Of a stretch of DNA of 64,000 bases, positions 27,001 to 39,832 are shown piece by piece; position 1 is the first letter of the stretch; each line of letters starts with the position of its first letter. This DNA is from Cloeon dipterum (Eukaryota; Arthropoda; Insecta; Ephemeroptera; Baetidae), in contig NC_088789.1 in the NCBI RefSeq assembly GCF_949628265.1, positions 6,750,886 through 6,814,885 on the forward strand, written 5' to 3'. Made by a program: the position numbers and the translations under genes. Under the pieces are notes generated by a model, which had not been told where the DNA came from, searched no databases, and saw nothing but the letters and a program-made list of their open reading frames with translations.

Positions 27001-27622
27001 CCGGATGTACCCGCTGTGCCTCGGTTCTAACATCGGAACCACAACCACAGCAGTTCTGGCTGCCTTGACGGCCGACGCGTCGAAACTGCAAGATACCATG
27101 CAGATAGCGATGTGCCACTTGTTCTTCAACTTGACCGGCATAATTATCTTCTACCCCATCCCCTTCATGCGCTGGCCGCTGCCCTTGTGCAAGAAGTTGG
27201 GAAAAACGACCGCCAAATACCGATGGTTCGCGTTTTTCTACCTGCTCATGGCGTTCCTCCTTGTCCCGCTCTTTATCCTCGGAATCTCCTTGGCCGACCC
27301 GAGTGGTATCGCTCTCTTGTGCGTCCTTGTTCCGGTCTTGGCGCTCATCGTAGCCATCGTTGTCATCAACGTTCTTCAGAAAAAGGTGCCGAAGGTGCTG
27401 CCTAAGTTCATGAAGGACTGGAAATGGCTGCCGCTCTGGATGAGAAGCCTCGAGCCGGCTGACCGACTCTTCTCCAAAATGTGCAAGTGTTGCGTCAAGG
27501 AGCCCACGCAAGATGAATTGGAGGATATTGCCACTGCCGAGGCAATCTACGATCTCGACCCATCATCCCCTCCATCTTACGATGATTTAGGCGTCGAAAA
27601 CCAGGCTGCTGATCTGAATTAG
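24089..27622 (+). CDS. Sodium-dependent phosphate cotransporter, SLC34 (NaPi-II) family
   Basis: Eight exons join in frame: 24089-24127, 24795-24903, 24962-25102, 25162-25290, 25354-25545, 25639-25845, 25896-26024 and 26826-27622, giving 580 residues. SLC34 proteins import phosphate with sodium across the plasma membrane. Two inverted Na/Pi-cotransport repeats are visible, each with the diagnostic QSSS: residues about 123-126 ([11 protein letters not shown]) and 353-356 ([12 protein letters not shown]). Each is followed by an asparagine/glycine-rich re-entrant motif ([11 protein letters not shown] and [10 protein letters not shown]). Multiple hydrophobic helices and a large, less hydrophobic loop (about residues 210-270) between the repeats fit the family. 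The lysine-rich N terminus is cytoplasmic. The C-terminal tail has a cysteine cluster (KMCKCC), acidic stretches and a PPSY motif, a possible WW/Nedd4-type ligase site. The third intron uses a GC-AG donor (ACAG|GCAAGT). It sits within the CRAL-TRIO cluster but is unrelated to it. Confidence 0.95.
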
Positions 27623-30009
27623 TTTTTATTGAGTGTAATGTTAAAAAATTCCGTTTCGATGGAGAGGACTTTGCGACAATGTGCCATGTGATATTGAACT
27701 CAGTGAATTTGTGGGTTTCAGATGTCACAAAGATGAATTTTAAACCGTGCATCGTTCATTTGAGGAATTTCAATTTTCTGTCAAGTATGTTAGTTTCTAG
27801 ACAGCTTTTAGATATTACAAATCTGTAGAAATGTTAAAAAATATACCGTAAATTAGCAAACAATTAGGAAATCACAGACTTTTAACTACAGCTTGAGAGC
27901 TGATAGTGCCCGAGTATTTATGCAACTCGCAATTCTCACAGGCGAAGAGCGCTGCCTACGTGCTCTCACGCTTACTACAAACAGTCGCTCCGCCGACGGA
28001 GTTGAAGATAATGGTATATATAGCAATCGCAGCCACGAATAGGCTTTTTAATTTTATCGTGAACGTAATTCAATCATCAATTGTCATTTTATGCTTAATC
28101 AAATCAATTCACCCATATACAGTATTAACACACCCTATAGTAGAATTCATATAGGAGGTGTTTTTTTTAAAATTCATCCTAGAGAGGAGAAGGTTATCTG
28201 AAGCAATTTTACTGCTTCTCTGCAGTGCAGGAAAAATGTATGTATTATTTTAGTTCCTCTCTTGCAGTTCACGCTTAAAAGGAATCTCGCGGCGAGAATC
28301 GTTTCACTTGCGATGCGAAGCTTGAAACAAGGTTTGTCGGTAAAGTGAAGGCAAACAAGGTAAAGATGGGTGGAAAGGTCGCTTGGATTTCCTCGACAGC
28401 TCCATCTCCGCTGGGTATTTCAAGATCAAAGAACTTAAAAAGTTGCATTGAATCAGTTCACCGAGCTGTCGAGTGCGTATTCGAGCCCACGCGTAAGATT
28501 GAACAAGAGCAATTCATTTACTTATAAAACGAAATCATCATCGAGAGATAAATTCGAACGTACGTTTCGACCGTTGCAATCAGGGCTATTGTTTGAGTGA
28601 GCGTGCGATAAAGCAGATTAGTCGATTTGACTGACGTCCGTCCTTTTGCAATCGTGTTTATCCAAGATAGGAAAGAGCCTGAATATTTCCGATCACGTGG
28701 TAAATTTAATTGCATTGAATAAGTGTAGCGCTGGACTTTCGACTCAAAGCCTCACATATTTTATGAGACACGTGAATGGAAATAATTTAGAAACTCGAAC
28801 TCACGCACTCCAGATTCATGTAAAAATATGAGCCATCGATGAGATTATTAACTTTATATTGTATTCTTTCACAGCGCCTGATGACCCACTTATCGCGTTT
28901 ATTGTGTGTGACGTCACGAGCACCGGCCACACCAACCTTGACCTAGGCGAATTTTATGAAATTCACTTTACGCCTGCTACGTGCTCAGGTTAACAATAGA
29001 ACATAGAACACGCACAAACGCGACGTTTTACTATCAGCGTGTTATGACACTGCCGAGGGTCTTTTGTTCCGTTTTGGCAACGTGATTTGCTAATTGGGTG
29101 CATCAGTCGTGCAACTCTCGTGATCATGAATCTTTTTGGGCACTCAAAATTAAATTGCTGGTTTATTATAAAAATATTTCCAAATCCATAACTTATTTTT
29201 TTAAGCTGAAAGAACTACAAAAATCTTCCATTTTAACGCCGCAGAGGCAGATTATTGCGTTAAATTTGAAACATTATTCTACTTCATAGACCTGCAATGC
29301 CCTTGCTATAGTTGACGATGAAGGGGAAAACCTGTCTGATCTAGTTTATGAAACAAGTTTTTAGTTGTAACATTATATTTCGTTTGTCGTTTTGATGTTT
29401 TTTAATATTCCAGACATCAGGGAGTAAAATATGATAATTTGTTTGCTATATTTAAAAAAATCTGTATTAAAAATTGATTAAATGATATTTGCATAAAAAA
29501 TTTAATAAAAATATTGTTTTGTGTAAATGGTACATCAATATTCCTATTTTTCGCGAAATAGACCTATGCCAATATACAATTATAAAACGTCACGAAAAAC
29601 CCTAGAGGTATCCGGGAGTATTAAAATAAAATAGAGGTAATAAGCATCTTATTAGTTATTATTATTCACAAAAACTTTAAATAATACAGCTGCTCTTTTT
29701 TGTTCACGTTGCGTGGGTTTTAAAACGAAAAATGTCATTGTTTTTTACAGTGACATTTACATTACAACAGGAATTTAAATCTCCCAACGCTCCGGAAGTC
29801 ATTAGAATATGAATTAGGACCAATTAGATGCACAGACACATGACTTGAAATCTATGCAAATTTTGGGCATCCAGTTTTGACTAGACAACTTGCGCAAGTT
29901 TAATGTCTTTGCTCTTTAGGAACTAGTTGAGAAGTTTTCGTGCACCCGACCAAAACAATATTATGCGTACGAACCCGGGGCAGCCGTGTTTTACTACCCA
30001 ATAACGAGC
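27623..30009. other. Intergenic, no gene recognised
   Basis: Contains the 3' UTR of the cotransporter (end not determined) and the upstream region of the CRAL-TRIO gene at 30158. Only short frames without recognisable homology were seen. Confidence 0.5.
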
Positions 30010-30017
30010 TATATAAA
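30010..30017 (+). promoter_or_regulatory. Candidate TATA box of CRAL-TRIO gene C
   Basis: TATATAAA lies 148 bases upstream of the ATG at 30158, at the point where the sequence changes from AT-rich to GC-richer leader. An arthropod-type initiator (TCAGT) occurs near 30080, farther than the usual 30 bases, so the pairing is uncertain. Confidence 0.35.
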
Positions 30018-30157
30018 TTAATCGCGAGCGGCGGTGGAGGAGGAGAGGGGGTCTGCAGGTGAAACCTGAATCAGCAAAGTCAGTGCATGCGCTAGTATCG
30101 AACCTGAGTGTGCACTGGCTTTTCGCTCACTCTGCAGTCGTGCTCGGGACAGAGACA

Positions 30158-33025
30158 ATGCTGACCAAGGAGCCGATTCCCGTCGTCCAACTGGGCCACT
30201 CGACCCTAACCATCGACCGACACGACCTGACGCCTGAGCTTCTGGAGGTGGCCAGGGCGGAACTTCGCGAGAACCCTGATGTTGTGGCCAAGGCTGTGGA
30301 AGAATTGCGCGATTTGCTGAAGGGTCGGTATCGAGAAATATTATTTCATCTTTTATTTTCCTGCTCTTAAGAAACGAAATTTTTGGTATTAAAATAAGAG
30401 CTGCCATTTTTTATCAATAAATTATTTTATTTTAATTAAGAGCAATATTTCCACATTCTGATTTTACTTTCAAACAAATCGCTAGTGTGGCCTTAGAGTG
30501 GCGTGAGAAAATTAAACCGCAGGGATATAAATAATGAATGGAAAGCCAAACACACCTTACATAATGACTGAGTTTTAGCAGCCTGTGCATATTTTTGTTT
30601 AATTTCAACGTTGCTGTAAACGTGCTAAATGATCAAATTGCTGGTTATTGCACTGTGAGAACGTTGATCGTATTGCAAAATAACTTTAACTGGCTTTAAG
30701 CTCTTAAAACCATCTGTTGAGCAATATCTCTTGCGGCTATACGGACTGATATTCTTTATTAAATATATAAGCTGATTCATCATTGTGAGGGCACAAAAGG
30801 CGATGAAATGATTCGCCGAAACTCTGCGTCCTGTTCTAACAATTGCGAAAAGTTCAAACATAATGTCATTACGTCTCTCGTCCTAATGTGCTTTGACGCT
30901 TGCGTGACGTTTGCACTTTTAAAATGTGCACACTCAATCCAACTTAATGACTGACCGTGACTTACGATAAATTATTTTCACGAATGCACGTGGCTGTTAT
31001 AATAAAAACAAATCAAACTAATTTACTATCCGACGAACTTTTCAGCCGACAAGGAGTTGAACGTGCCTTGGGAGAATGACGAATATCTCATTATGTTCCT
31101 CCGCCCTTGCAAATTTTACGCCGAAAGCGCCTATCAACAGGTATGCATAATATTTAATTTAAATACACATGAAGAAACGAGTTGACCTTTTAGTTTTGAA
31201 ATTTCATGCTTGCTGTGAAATATTTTCTATATTCAACTTGCAGGAGAACGATTAAATTTTTTTAAGTCAAGCTTCTTTAAAAAGTTCTGCTTGCCGCGTA
31301 ATTATATAGGCAGATTACGAGATTAATATTCGTGTTGACTGCTTACATTAGCATCTGCGTTGGTTCATTTATAACGTGAATTTATCTGGCGGCTTGAGAA
31401 AGGAACTGTGGTACAAGTCTATACATAATTTCAGGTCAAGAGATATTACCAGTTCAAGGTGAAACACAGCAAAGTTTACGCTGGCTTGATCCCTTCAAAG
31501 GAGAAAAACATATTCGAGCAGGATATACTGACCGTTCTGCCCAACAGAGACAACAAAGGCCGTCGCATCCTGGTAATGGAACTTGGAAGTAAGTGACAGC
31601 ATGAGTAATCTGTTTTAACATTTTCAAATTATTTATCGACTCGCAGAGAAGTGGAAGCACAACGAGTGCAGCTTGGATGAGGTTTTCAAAGGATGCGTCC
31701 TGTTCGTTGAAGCTGCGCTACTGGAACCTTGCTCTCAGGTGAAACACTTATTAAATATACGTATGTAAATGTAAACATAAAAAATTATGTTTGCATTAGG
31801 ATGCATGACCGTGTATAGCTATTAAACGCATTTAAATAGAAAGTGTCATAATTCCGATAATTGCTGTCTGAGCTTAACAAAATACCTAACAATAAGCTAT
31901 TAAATATATCAATTTAACTAAATCAAACCAAGCCATTCTGTGCACCTGATGCAATTTTGTGTAATTTGAGGTTTATATCATACGTTTACAATAAAAGTGA
32001 AATCGAATAGGTCTTACAGCAAAATATCCTTTCCAGGTGGCTGGTTCCGTCGTGATCTTTGATATGGACGGATTATCTTTACAACAGGTCTGTCAATTCA
32101 CGCCGCCCTTCGCCAAAAGAATCGTCGACTGGCTTCAGGTAAATGAAAATTTAGTTAAGAGTATTTACAATCATTTCAATTTGCGTTTTTCCAAAGGTTT
32201 AAAAGAGAGGAACAAATATTTTGAAAATCACTCGTTTAAGTCTCCGGCTATAGCAACTCTTCAAATTTTCTAAAATTCTATGAGATTGTAGCATTATCAA
32301 ATAATAGATTGCAAGCTGCAGCGTGAGTGTCATTGGCGCTTCTCTAGCGTGAACACAATTCGTTGCACTCGACTGCGTTCTTGGCCCAATATTTATAGCC
32401 TCCGCTTTCTCCCGCGCTTTGAACACACTATTTTGTATCAAATCTAAAAGGGCGAAGATTAGCTTACAAACCTGCTACGACTTTAATTGCTCGCGCGTGT
32501 CGCAAAGACCTGATATTTAACTCTAGATTGTCGACTTTCAGGATAGCATTCCCATGAGAGTCAAGGGCGTTCACATCGTCAACCAACCGTACATTTTCAA
32601 CATGGTATTCGCACTGTTCAAGCCGTTCCTGCGAGAGAAGCTAAAGAATAGGGTACGTTTAATTTTTAATATTAAGCGGCACATATTGAGCCAAGTATGA
32701 AAACAATGCCTTCACAGTTAATTTTTGTGTCAATGTTTATGAGGTTGCGCAAATTTTGTAGATTTTCTTCCACGGCAAGGATCGCGCCTCTCTCCAGAAG
32801 CACATTAACAAAGAGGCCTTGTTGCCCTGCTACAAGGGCGAGTGTGATGCGCAAAGACTCACTGGCATGGACTGGTACAAGCTATTGTCTCAGCTTGACA
32901 AGGAATACCAAGGTATTAAATTAATTTTCTACATAATCACCAATGTCTAACGACCAACTTACTCTTTTCTAGCCGTTAATTCCTATGGATACAATAACAA
33001 CAACCCTGACAAGATTGAAGGATGA
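30158..33025 (+). CDS. CRAL-TRIO domain protein, alpha-tocopherol-transfer-protein-like (gene C)
   Basis: Eight exons: 30158-30323, 31046-31140, 31435-31588, 31647-31738, 32037-32138, 32542-32652, 32762-32912 and 32973-33025, giving 307 residues with consistent phases. The N-terminal helical region carries [20 protein letters not shown]. The CRAL-TRIO pocket carries [50 protein letters not shown] and a short NSYGYNNN tail. The role is binding and intermembrane transfer of a lipid (tocopherol or phosphoinositide in characterised relatives); the actual ligand is unknown. It is the only plus-strand member of the cluster and lies tail-to-tail, 295 bases apart, with gene D, which it resembles most. 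Its exon pattern (95, 154, 92, 102, 111, 151 after the first exon) appears to be the unfused pattern of the cluster. Confidence 0.93.
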
Positions 33026-33320
33026 ACTCTCTGATGCAATTTACTACAAATTGTGATATTTTTTATTTAATTTAAGGCGGAATTGTGTTTGATTTAACTA
33101 TATTTTTAGATTTTTACGTTTGTTTGGTTTATTTTTTGTCCACAATATATAAAAATTATTGTAAGAAAATCTTCACTGCAGCATGGTTTATCTTGTTCAA
33201 ACACCGCATTTTAAAGCTTTACTGGCTTATCCTTAAATATTAATAGTGCTTCTTGCATAATGTTAAAAGAATTAAAGTGTTCTCTCGCAGTATCACATTT
33301 GGGAAGATAGTGCTGCTCAT

Positions 33321-36145
33321 CTATTCCTTGATGTAGCCATATGTGTTGACCACTGCAAGAGAAAAACGTAATTTTACTGTAAATTTGGTGCCAAAAGCTT
33401 TGAAGGATGCTAAAAAAACACTTGAAATAGTTTAAAAATCTTTTCTTGGCATGCATTCCATTAAATGTAACGGAAGCATATCTGGATGGCTTACATTCAT
33501 AATCCTTATTCCTTGGGGCCATGAGGCTGTACCACTGCTCGCCAGTCACATCCGGCAGGTCCAACTTTCCACCATATCGCTCTGGAAGGGCTTCTGGGTT
33601 AATGTGTTTTAGGATAGAAGGCCTGTTGGTGCCATGGAAGTGTATCTGATGGAGTGTTAAGAGACAAATTAGCAGCCGAGTTTATAATTAATGTTTTATT
33701 TTTCACTCTTTTTCGAAGCTTCTCTTGCATAAACGGTTTGAAGACCGCAAATATCATATTAAATATATACGGCTGGTTTACAATGTGCACTCCCTTCAAT
33801 CTGACGGGCAGGCAATCCTGAAATTTGTATTTGTGATTAAACGGCTGGATCATGAAATTAATTGTAAGGATCCACACCTGAACCCACTGAACGACTGCAC
33901 GTGCGAATCCAGGCGTAAATTGCATCACATGGCTCAAACTCAAGCCAGCTTGATCCAGTATCACAACTACGCCAGACACCTGTTAATTAAATTGTTTAAT
34001 TTGCTGCTTGATTGATAGCAATTTATTCAACGAATGAAGTAGTTATTATATAGGCGCAAAACGTGTACAACAGACAACATATTTAAATGGAGATCAATGT
34101 TCACTGCTCGTTTTTGCGTTGGCGCCGTATGAGACGCGCGAATGAGTACTTTATTTGGTGGTCTAGTCCAACTTGCAAAATAAATTTTTAGAAGATAAAA
34201 AGTGATCTTTTGCCATCAATAATTAATTATTGGCTTGAAATTAACTAACTTTCTTCGTTTTGATCTGAAAAATCGATCGTATTCAACGAAATAATGTTAA
34301 AAAATAACTTATTACCAGAAAAGATTACGTCTTAATTGTGGGAACATTTGAACTTTAAGAATGATTTATTGCTGTCTGTATTGAGGAGATTAAACTTGAA
34401 GTATAAAATTCAGTAAAACAATCCTTCGCTTTTCAACCATAGTTGAGAGGCTATTTTTCCTACCCACATATTTATTAAAAATGCCTTATTTTCCAATACC
34501 CGCGTGGTGAGGTGATTTAGTAATTAATTTCTTTCACCTGCGTTTTTGGCTCGACCATTGCAGCCTCCAGAAACAGCGCACATCCCCTGAAAATCTCGTC
34601 CAGCGTGCAGAGACTGGTATTCCACTTGGCGCCAGACTCAATCAGCAGAATTCTGCGACCCCACGCGTCTCTCTTTGGAAGCACCGTGATGATATCTTGC
34701 TCAAACAAATTTTTCTCACTTGTAGGCTTCAACTCGTGGTACACTTTAGGATTTTTTAGTCTGAATTGGTAGTATCTCCTTATCTGAAAGATAATTTGAA
34801 CTTATTTAATGACACGTACGTGATGGTACAATTATTGGCAGTTTTTACCAGAGCGTAAGCACTCGCGGCATAAAATTTGCACGGACGAAGGAAGATGAGA
34901 AGCCTTCCTTCATCTTCAATGGGAAATTTCAAGTCCTTATCGGCTGAAAAAATAGGCAATTTATTATAAGACGCAAAGTTTTTCCTGACCTTCGCCAATA
35001 ATAATTTATTCATCAATACAGTTTACTGCAGAAAATGACAAAGCAATATGCGTCTTTGACCGTTTTTATAATCAATCATGCGATAATGTCGACTCCGAGA
35101 TTGGCGGTGTGCCAGTAATTGTGGCATAACGCAATATACGCGGTCATAATGGAAATTTTCCTTCCCATGCGAACGAGAGCTAAAAGCAATTCCCTTAGTC
35201 ACGCACCACGAGCTGCTCGCCAGCCTTGCACTCAATATAATAATTTGAATTGAGTGTGCAGCCTCAGGTGACAAAAATCGACCCCCCAACAACGTACATT
35301 TGATCCGCGCGTGTTATAAATCAATTGGATGGTGTACGGGCTGCGTCAGTTTATTTTTACAGTCAGCTGCATCACTCGGATTTCACTTCACAAGGATACA
35401 AAGCTCTTTAATAGGCTGAATATTTCCAAGAATTGATGCTGCAGCGATATTTGAAAGTTGCATTTTCTAATCGATGGGTGACCCCCTGATAGAGAACAAC
35501 TCCGTGTACCAGTAACATGGGTGCTCTGGCCTCATTGGGGAAGTAGCCCAGTCCAGAAATGGACCTTGTTACTACCCCCGCACCTGGGTCCTGGGTCTTA
35601 AATTCAAACACAAGACATTCCTCAAGTGAAACTGATTCACGCATGCAGGAAAGGTGCAAACCAGCAAGAAGCGAGTTGGAATTGACTCGTCATGAACATC
35701 GACGATAAGTGTCGACGGTAAGTGTCCTTGCGTGCTAATTGAAGTGAAAATGGAACCACACTACTTCAGAGCAGCGCTTTGAATAGGATAATACCAAATT
35801 TTCGAGAGCAAATGGAGTGAAAGCACAATACAAAATCTCGTCTCGAGTCAACACTGGGAATCCTAAAACTAAGGCGATAATTGAAAGGGCCACCAACGCA
35901 TAACATTAAAATTAAGTTGGAGTTAGAGCTTCGTCACGCTGACCTTGCGTCGAGGCGGCGGTCGCCTCTTCCTTACCTTTGATAAGTTCACGCAACTCTT
36001 CAATTCCCGCCGACCGGTTTTCCTCGGTTTCCCGCAGCTCTTTTCGCGCTTTTTCCACGCATTCCCCTTCGATGTCTTCGATTTCGAAGCGCAGCCAGAA
36101 GTTGTCGCCGATCAACAGCGAGGCTGATTCTAATTTATCCGTCAT
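33321..36145 (-). CDS. CRAL-TRIO domain protein, alpha-tocopherol-transfer-protein-like (gene D)
   Basis: Seven exons: 36145-35977, 34943-34849, 34783-34538, 33979-33878, 33817-33707, 33645-33495 and 33352-33321, giving 301 residues. An acidic N terminus ([16 protein letters not shown]) is followed by CRAL-TRIO-N with [19 protein letters not shown]. The pocket carries [35 protein letters not shown] and [15 protein letters not shown], with the tail VNTYGYIKE. Predicted cytosolic lipid carrier. It is the closest paralog of gene C, and the [13 protein letters not shown] block is identical in both. The 246-base third exon equals the 154 plus 92 base exons of gene C, so one intron differs. An acceptor (CTCTACAG) directly precedes the ATG, so the 5' UTR is split, with a candidate first exon ending at 36999. 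A candidate minus-strand AATAAA at 33128-33133 would make its 3' UTR overlap that of gene C. Confidence 0.93.
35450..35690 (-). repeat. Dispersed repeat, copy 2, in intron of gene D
   Basis: Aligns with 5890-6125 in the same orientation. The block around 35638-35683 is the best conserved, and flanking similarity is broken by indels. It lies in the first coding intron of the minus-strand gene D, in the same orientation as the gene. No termini were identified. Confidence 0.55.
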
Positions 36146-36998
36146 CCTGTAGAGGAAAAATTAAATTAATTTCCAAATGAAATGTGAAATTTTGTGACAA
36201 GGCGTTTACAATTGCCTTGACCTCCAAAACAAGTACCTAAATTTTCACACTGCCTTCCACTTATGGTACTTTTGCCATTATAATTTATCTCTCGTTACCA
36301 TATATATTTCTGAATATAGAATTAATTACGCCCATTTGAATGCTGCAATGCCAAGCAAGACTTGATAAAACTAAAGCAAAATGCTCACGGGTATTAATTC
36401 AGCTCCTTCGAACCATTCCCCACTGGAGGCGTTGGAAATAACTTGAAATTTGAAGGCCGATTTAAATGCAACAGTGCGAAGAAACCAGTAAGTATGAAAC
36501 TACTGCTGTCCACATAAATAATAACAAAAAGCAGGAACCGGCCCATTGAGTTGAGTTTTCGGTGCGCAGCCGGTGTTTGCCGCGCCGCAGCAGTTACGCA
36601 AATCTCTCCTGTGTATTAAAGTATTCGGCTGGCTGGCGTGATTTTACTTACGCAAGCGGCACGCTTAATTTAGGAAATCAGGTGAGCCACAACTTTTACT
36701 ACAAAAAACAAGGTGGGAGCTCTATGGATGGAATTTTTTTATACCTTTTTTAATTCTCATAAAAATCTTCTTGGGTATTGTCAGATTTCAATTAATTTTG
36801 TTTTTTAGCATGGCTTATATAATTTGATTGTGATTATTGCAGTCAAGCTTAGCAAAAATACGTGGCTTATCGATAACGTAAATTTAGCAAATGCCGCAGA
36901 GCTACAAATCAGAGATAATCATAAACGGACCTCACTTGTCAGCAATTAGTGACAAGATAAAAAATAAATAGTGAGCATCTGAAAAGACGCGAACTTAC

Positions 36999-37090
36999 CT
37001 GTCAGCGTCGGGAGCGAAGACTGATTCACAGTTGGTACAGTTGTGGTGCTCGAGCCAGCGAGCGAGGCCGCAGAGGAAGCTCAAACTCTC
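36999..37090 (-). other. Candidate noncoding first exon of CRAL-TRIO gene D
   Basis: GC-richer than its surroundings, and it ends on the minus strand in a strong donor (GACAG|GTAAGT) at 36999, matching the acceptor immediately before the ATG at 36145. The right-hand limit is a guess. Confidence 0.45.
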
Positions 37091-39832
37091 ACACTCACTT
37101 TCTCCCTGCGATAAACAATGAGCGCTGGAGTGAGTTGGAGAGCCACGGATAACATGCATGCTTATATCACAAACAGGCTGGCGAGCCCAAGGGCAAATTA
37201 AAATCCACTCCCGGCTCTGATAGTACGATCTTTAAAGTGCGATATGTGTTTAAAGAAAAGTTTGATATTGAAAAGTAGGAAAAATACTAAGAAATTACTT
37301 TATTTGTGTAGGCACTGCCTACGCTTGGAGAGATCGAGAGAGTTGATCAGTTGAGGAACTGCGCCGAAGACAATGAATGCGATGGAGAATAATAATATAC
37401 ACTGATTTCTCTTGTTTAAAGTCACATTAGTAAATTCTATATATTATTCGCAACAGTTATGAAAGGCACCATAATAAGAGTAAAAAGAGTACACTACTCA
37501 CTCAAAAAACAAATACCATTGTTTATTCTGATATTCTGATATAATTTATAAATTCAATTTATTGTTTATTCTTGGCTTAGCAAAATATAGTAATTTGTAT
37601 AATTATTGTAACCTTTACGAAAAAGGTTTGCGCTATTATAAAATTTGGGCATACATTAGGGCTATATTGAGTCTTTAAATGAGATTTTCAAAATTACATC
37701 GAACGAACAAACATTATGAGCATAGAAATTAACGAAAGATTAGATTTTGCGTAATTGCGTTTAATAAATTATTCATTCATAAGATTTTGCCTTACTTTTT
37801 CGGGTCTGTGGAGCGCCAAGAGAGCGGGCTGTGATACTGCTTGCACCGTACTTCAGTCTACGTTATAATAGACTCACTCGAGCAGATAGACAAGGCAACA
37901 ACAGGGCCAACCAGCTGGTGCTCACACAATCAGTGGCTTGCAGTCTGCCGCGGTGAGTGCACTGTAGGCTGCACAGCACACGCAGGTGCAATTACCTCTC
38001 AACAACAACTCTGGATATAGCCTAGCTCAAACCAGTTTACAAAGTTGTCCTTAAAAAATGTTAAATTTGATAATGTTCAAAGTGGATGATGTGTGTGAGG
38101 AACGCAACACTGCACGAAAATATCGAATAATAGACCTCACGGTGTGTCTCTGTTGGTGACTGCAGCTTTTCTGTGCGTGAGGCGCCGATGAATGTATAAA
38201 TAAACGGCCGTCAGTGCCGTCACACAACTCGTTGTTCTCAGCTGCTGATGTGTGACTCATTGTCAGCAGTCACAGAACAGTCACTGAACCCAATACATAT
38301 ATTTTTTCATAAAACTCCCACGCAATTTTCATTGACTGGATATCCGCAGTCCTACAAGTCAAGCAAAAAGCGAAATGACGTGTTGGTCGATTAATAAGCA
38401 ATTCCAGCGATTTATTTACGTGAGGATGAATATATGGTTGCAGTAAATAATAAATAAATCCTACCAAAATCAGTCCTAGACTTTCTTGTTGTATTTATAT
38501 TTTGATTCTAAAATATTAACTCAATACTTTTTTAATTTCAACTCAATTCTGATTGCATCATAATATAGAATAATTATTACCCATTCAGGCCTCAACGGCG
38601 GAAAGTGCGGCATGTGACAACGCTGACTCATTTTTTAACGAATTGCTAGTCAATTTTTGCCATTGTTAGTGAAATTTAATGGAATTAAAATTAAACAAAC
38701 GATTAAGCATGAATGACGAACACTTTGATTATATTTGCATATAACTTTTATTATATTTAATTATCAAATTTCTCAATTTTATGATCTAATTGGGTTTAAG
38801 TTAATACATATATGTATTTATGTTGTAGTGTTTAACACTTCATTGCTAAACTGATTGAACGTGATAATGCCAAAAATGTGCCTCTCTTTTTTGGCAAACA
38901 CCTTAATTAGTCTCGAAGGCTCAATGCTAAATAATCTTTAATCAGCAAAGTATCCATCTTAAATTTATCAATGATATCAGGTAAATTAAAAAAAAATATT
39001 GTTCAACAACACATACATTTTCTGTAGGTGAATGGAAACAGCGCCAGGTAATATTTATTCATTTTATGAAACATTATTATTTTAAAAACTAGCTTAGCCT
39101 TCATTAAACAGGTCTCCTAACCGTACGGTATAAATCATTAAGATAGCTCGGTTGTATTATATTGCATTTTGTCATTTTATTTCTCCAGATAAGCGTACAG
39201 TCATAGTTATACTTATCACGTGATAATTTTTGGAGCGGATATAAAGCCTCTGCATAGTGAGGCTGTGAACACTTGTTTCGTATAAAAATAGTTAATAGTT
39301 GAGCAATTTATTCGATGCACAAATATCATAGTGGTACACACAACAGGAGGCGTGCATAAAATATATCACCGGCAAAACCTGCTCAAGTAAATGGTAACCA
39401 AAATGTGATAATAGGAACGGTTGTATCGTAATTTATAAACTGGTGCGTTCGTCCAAAGTAAAAATAAATCTAGGCAACGGAAACTGTGACTCATAAAATA
39501 GTTAGTCTCAGTATGAATTTGATACGAGAGGAAACTTAAAAAAGGAGATGCGTGTGATTTTCCGTTGCTTGGACGAACAGATCAGAGTGAAAATTAGCAA
39601 TGGAGGAACAATAAAACCTTTAGCCGATCTTTTAATTGGCTGGTAACAGTAACCAAAGCTGTAAAATAAAATGGAACTTAGGAATTATTCCATGGAAAAA
39701 ATGAGCATCATACGAATAATTTTGAAAAGCACATGCAACGCTTAACAACTCTTAATTTACGCTTGATGTAATTAGCTGCGGATACTATCATATTTATCAT
39801 TTTGGCGAAATATGGGCAGATAGACTTGGTCC
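37091..39832. other. Intergenic, no coding gene recognised
   Basis: AT-rich spacer between two minus-strand CRAL-TRIO genes. A plus-strand TATAAATA at 38195-38202 and TATAAAG at about 39239 are not followed by any recognisable exon. Confidence 0.5.

Noticed and set aside
38195-38216. TATAAATA followed by TCAGTG as a possible core promoter
   Set aside because: Spacing is about 18 bases instead of about 30, and no exon follows.
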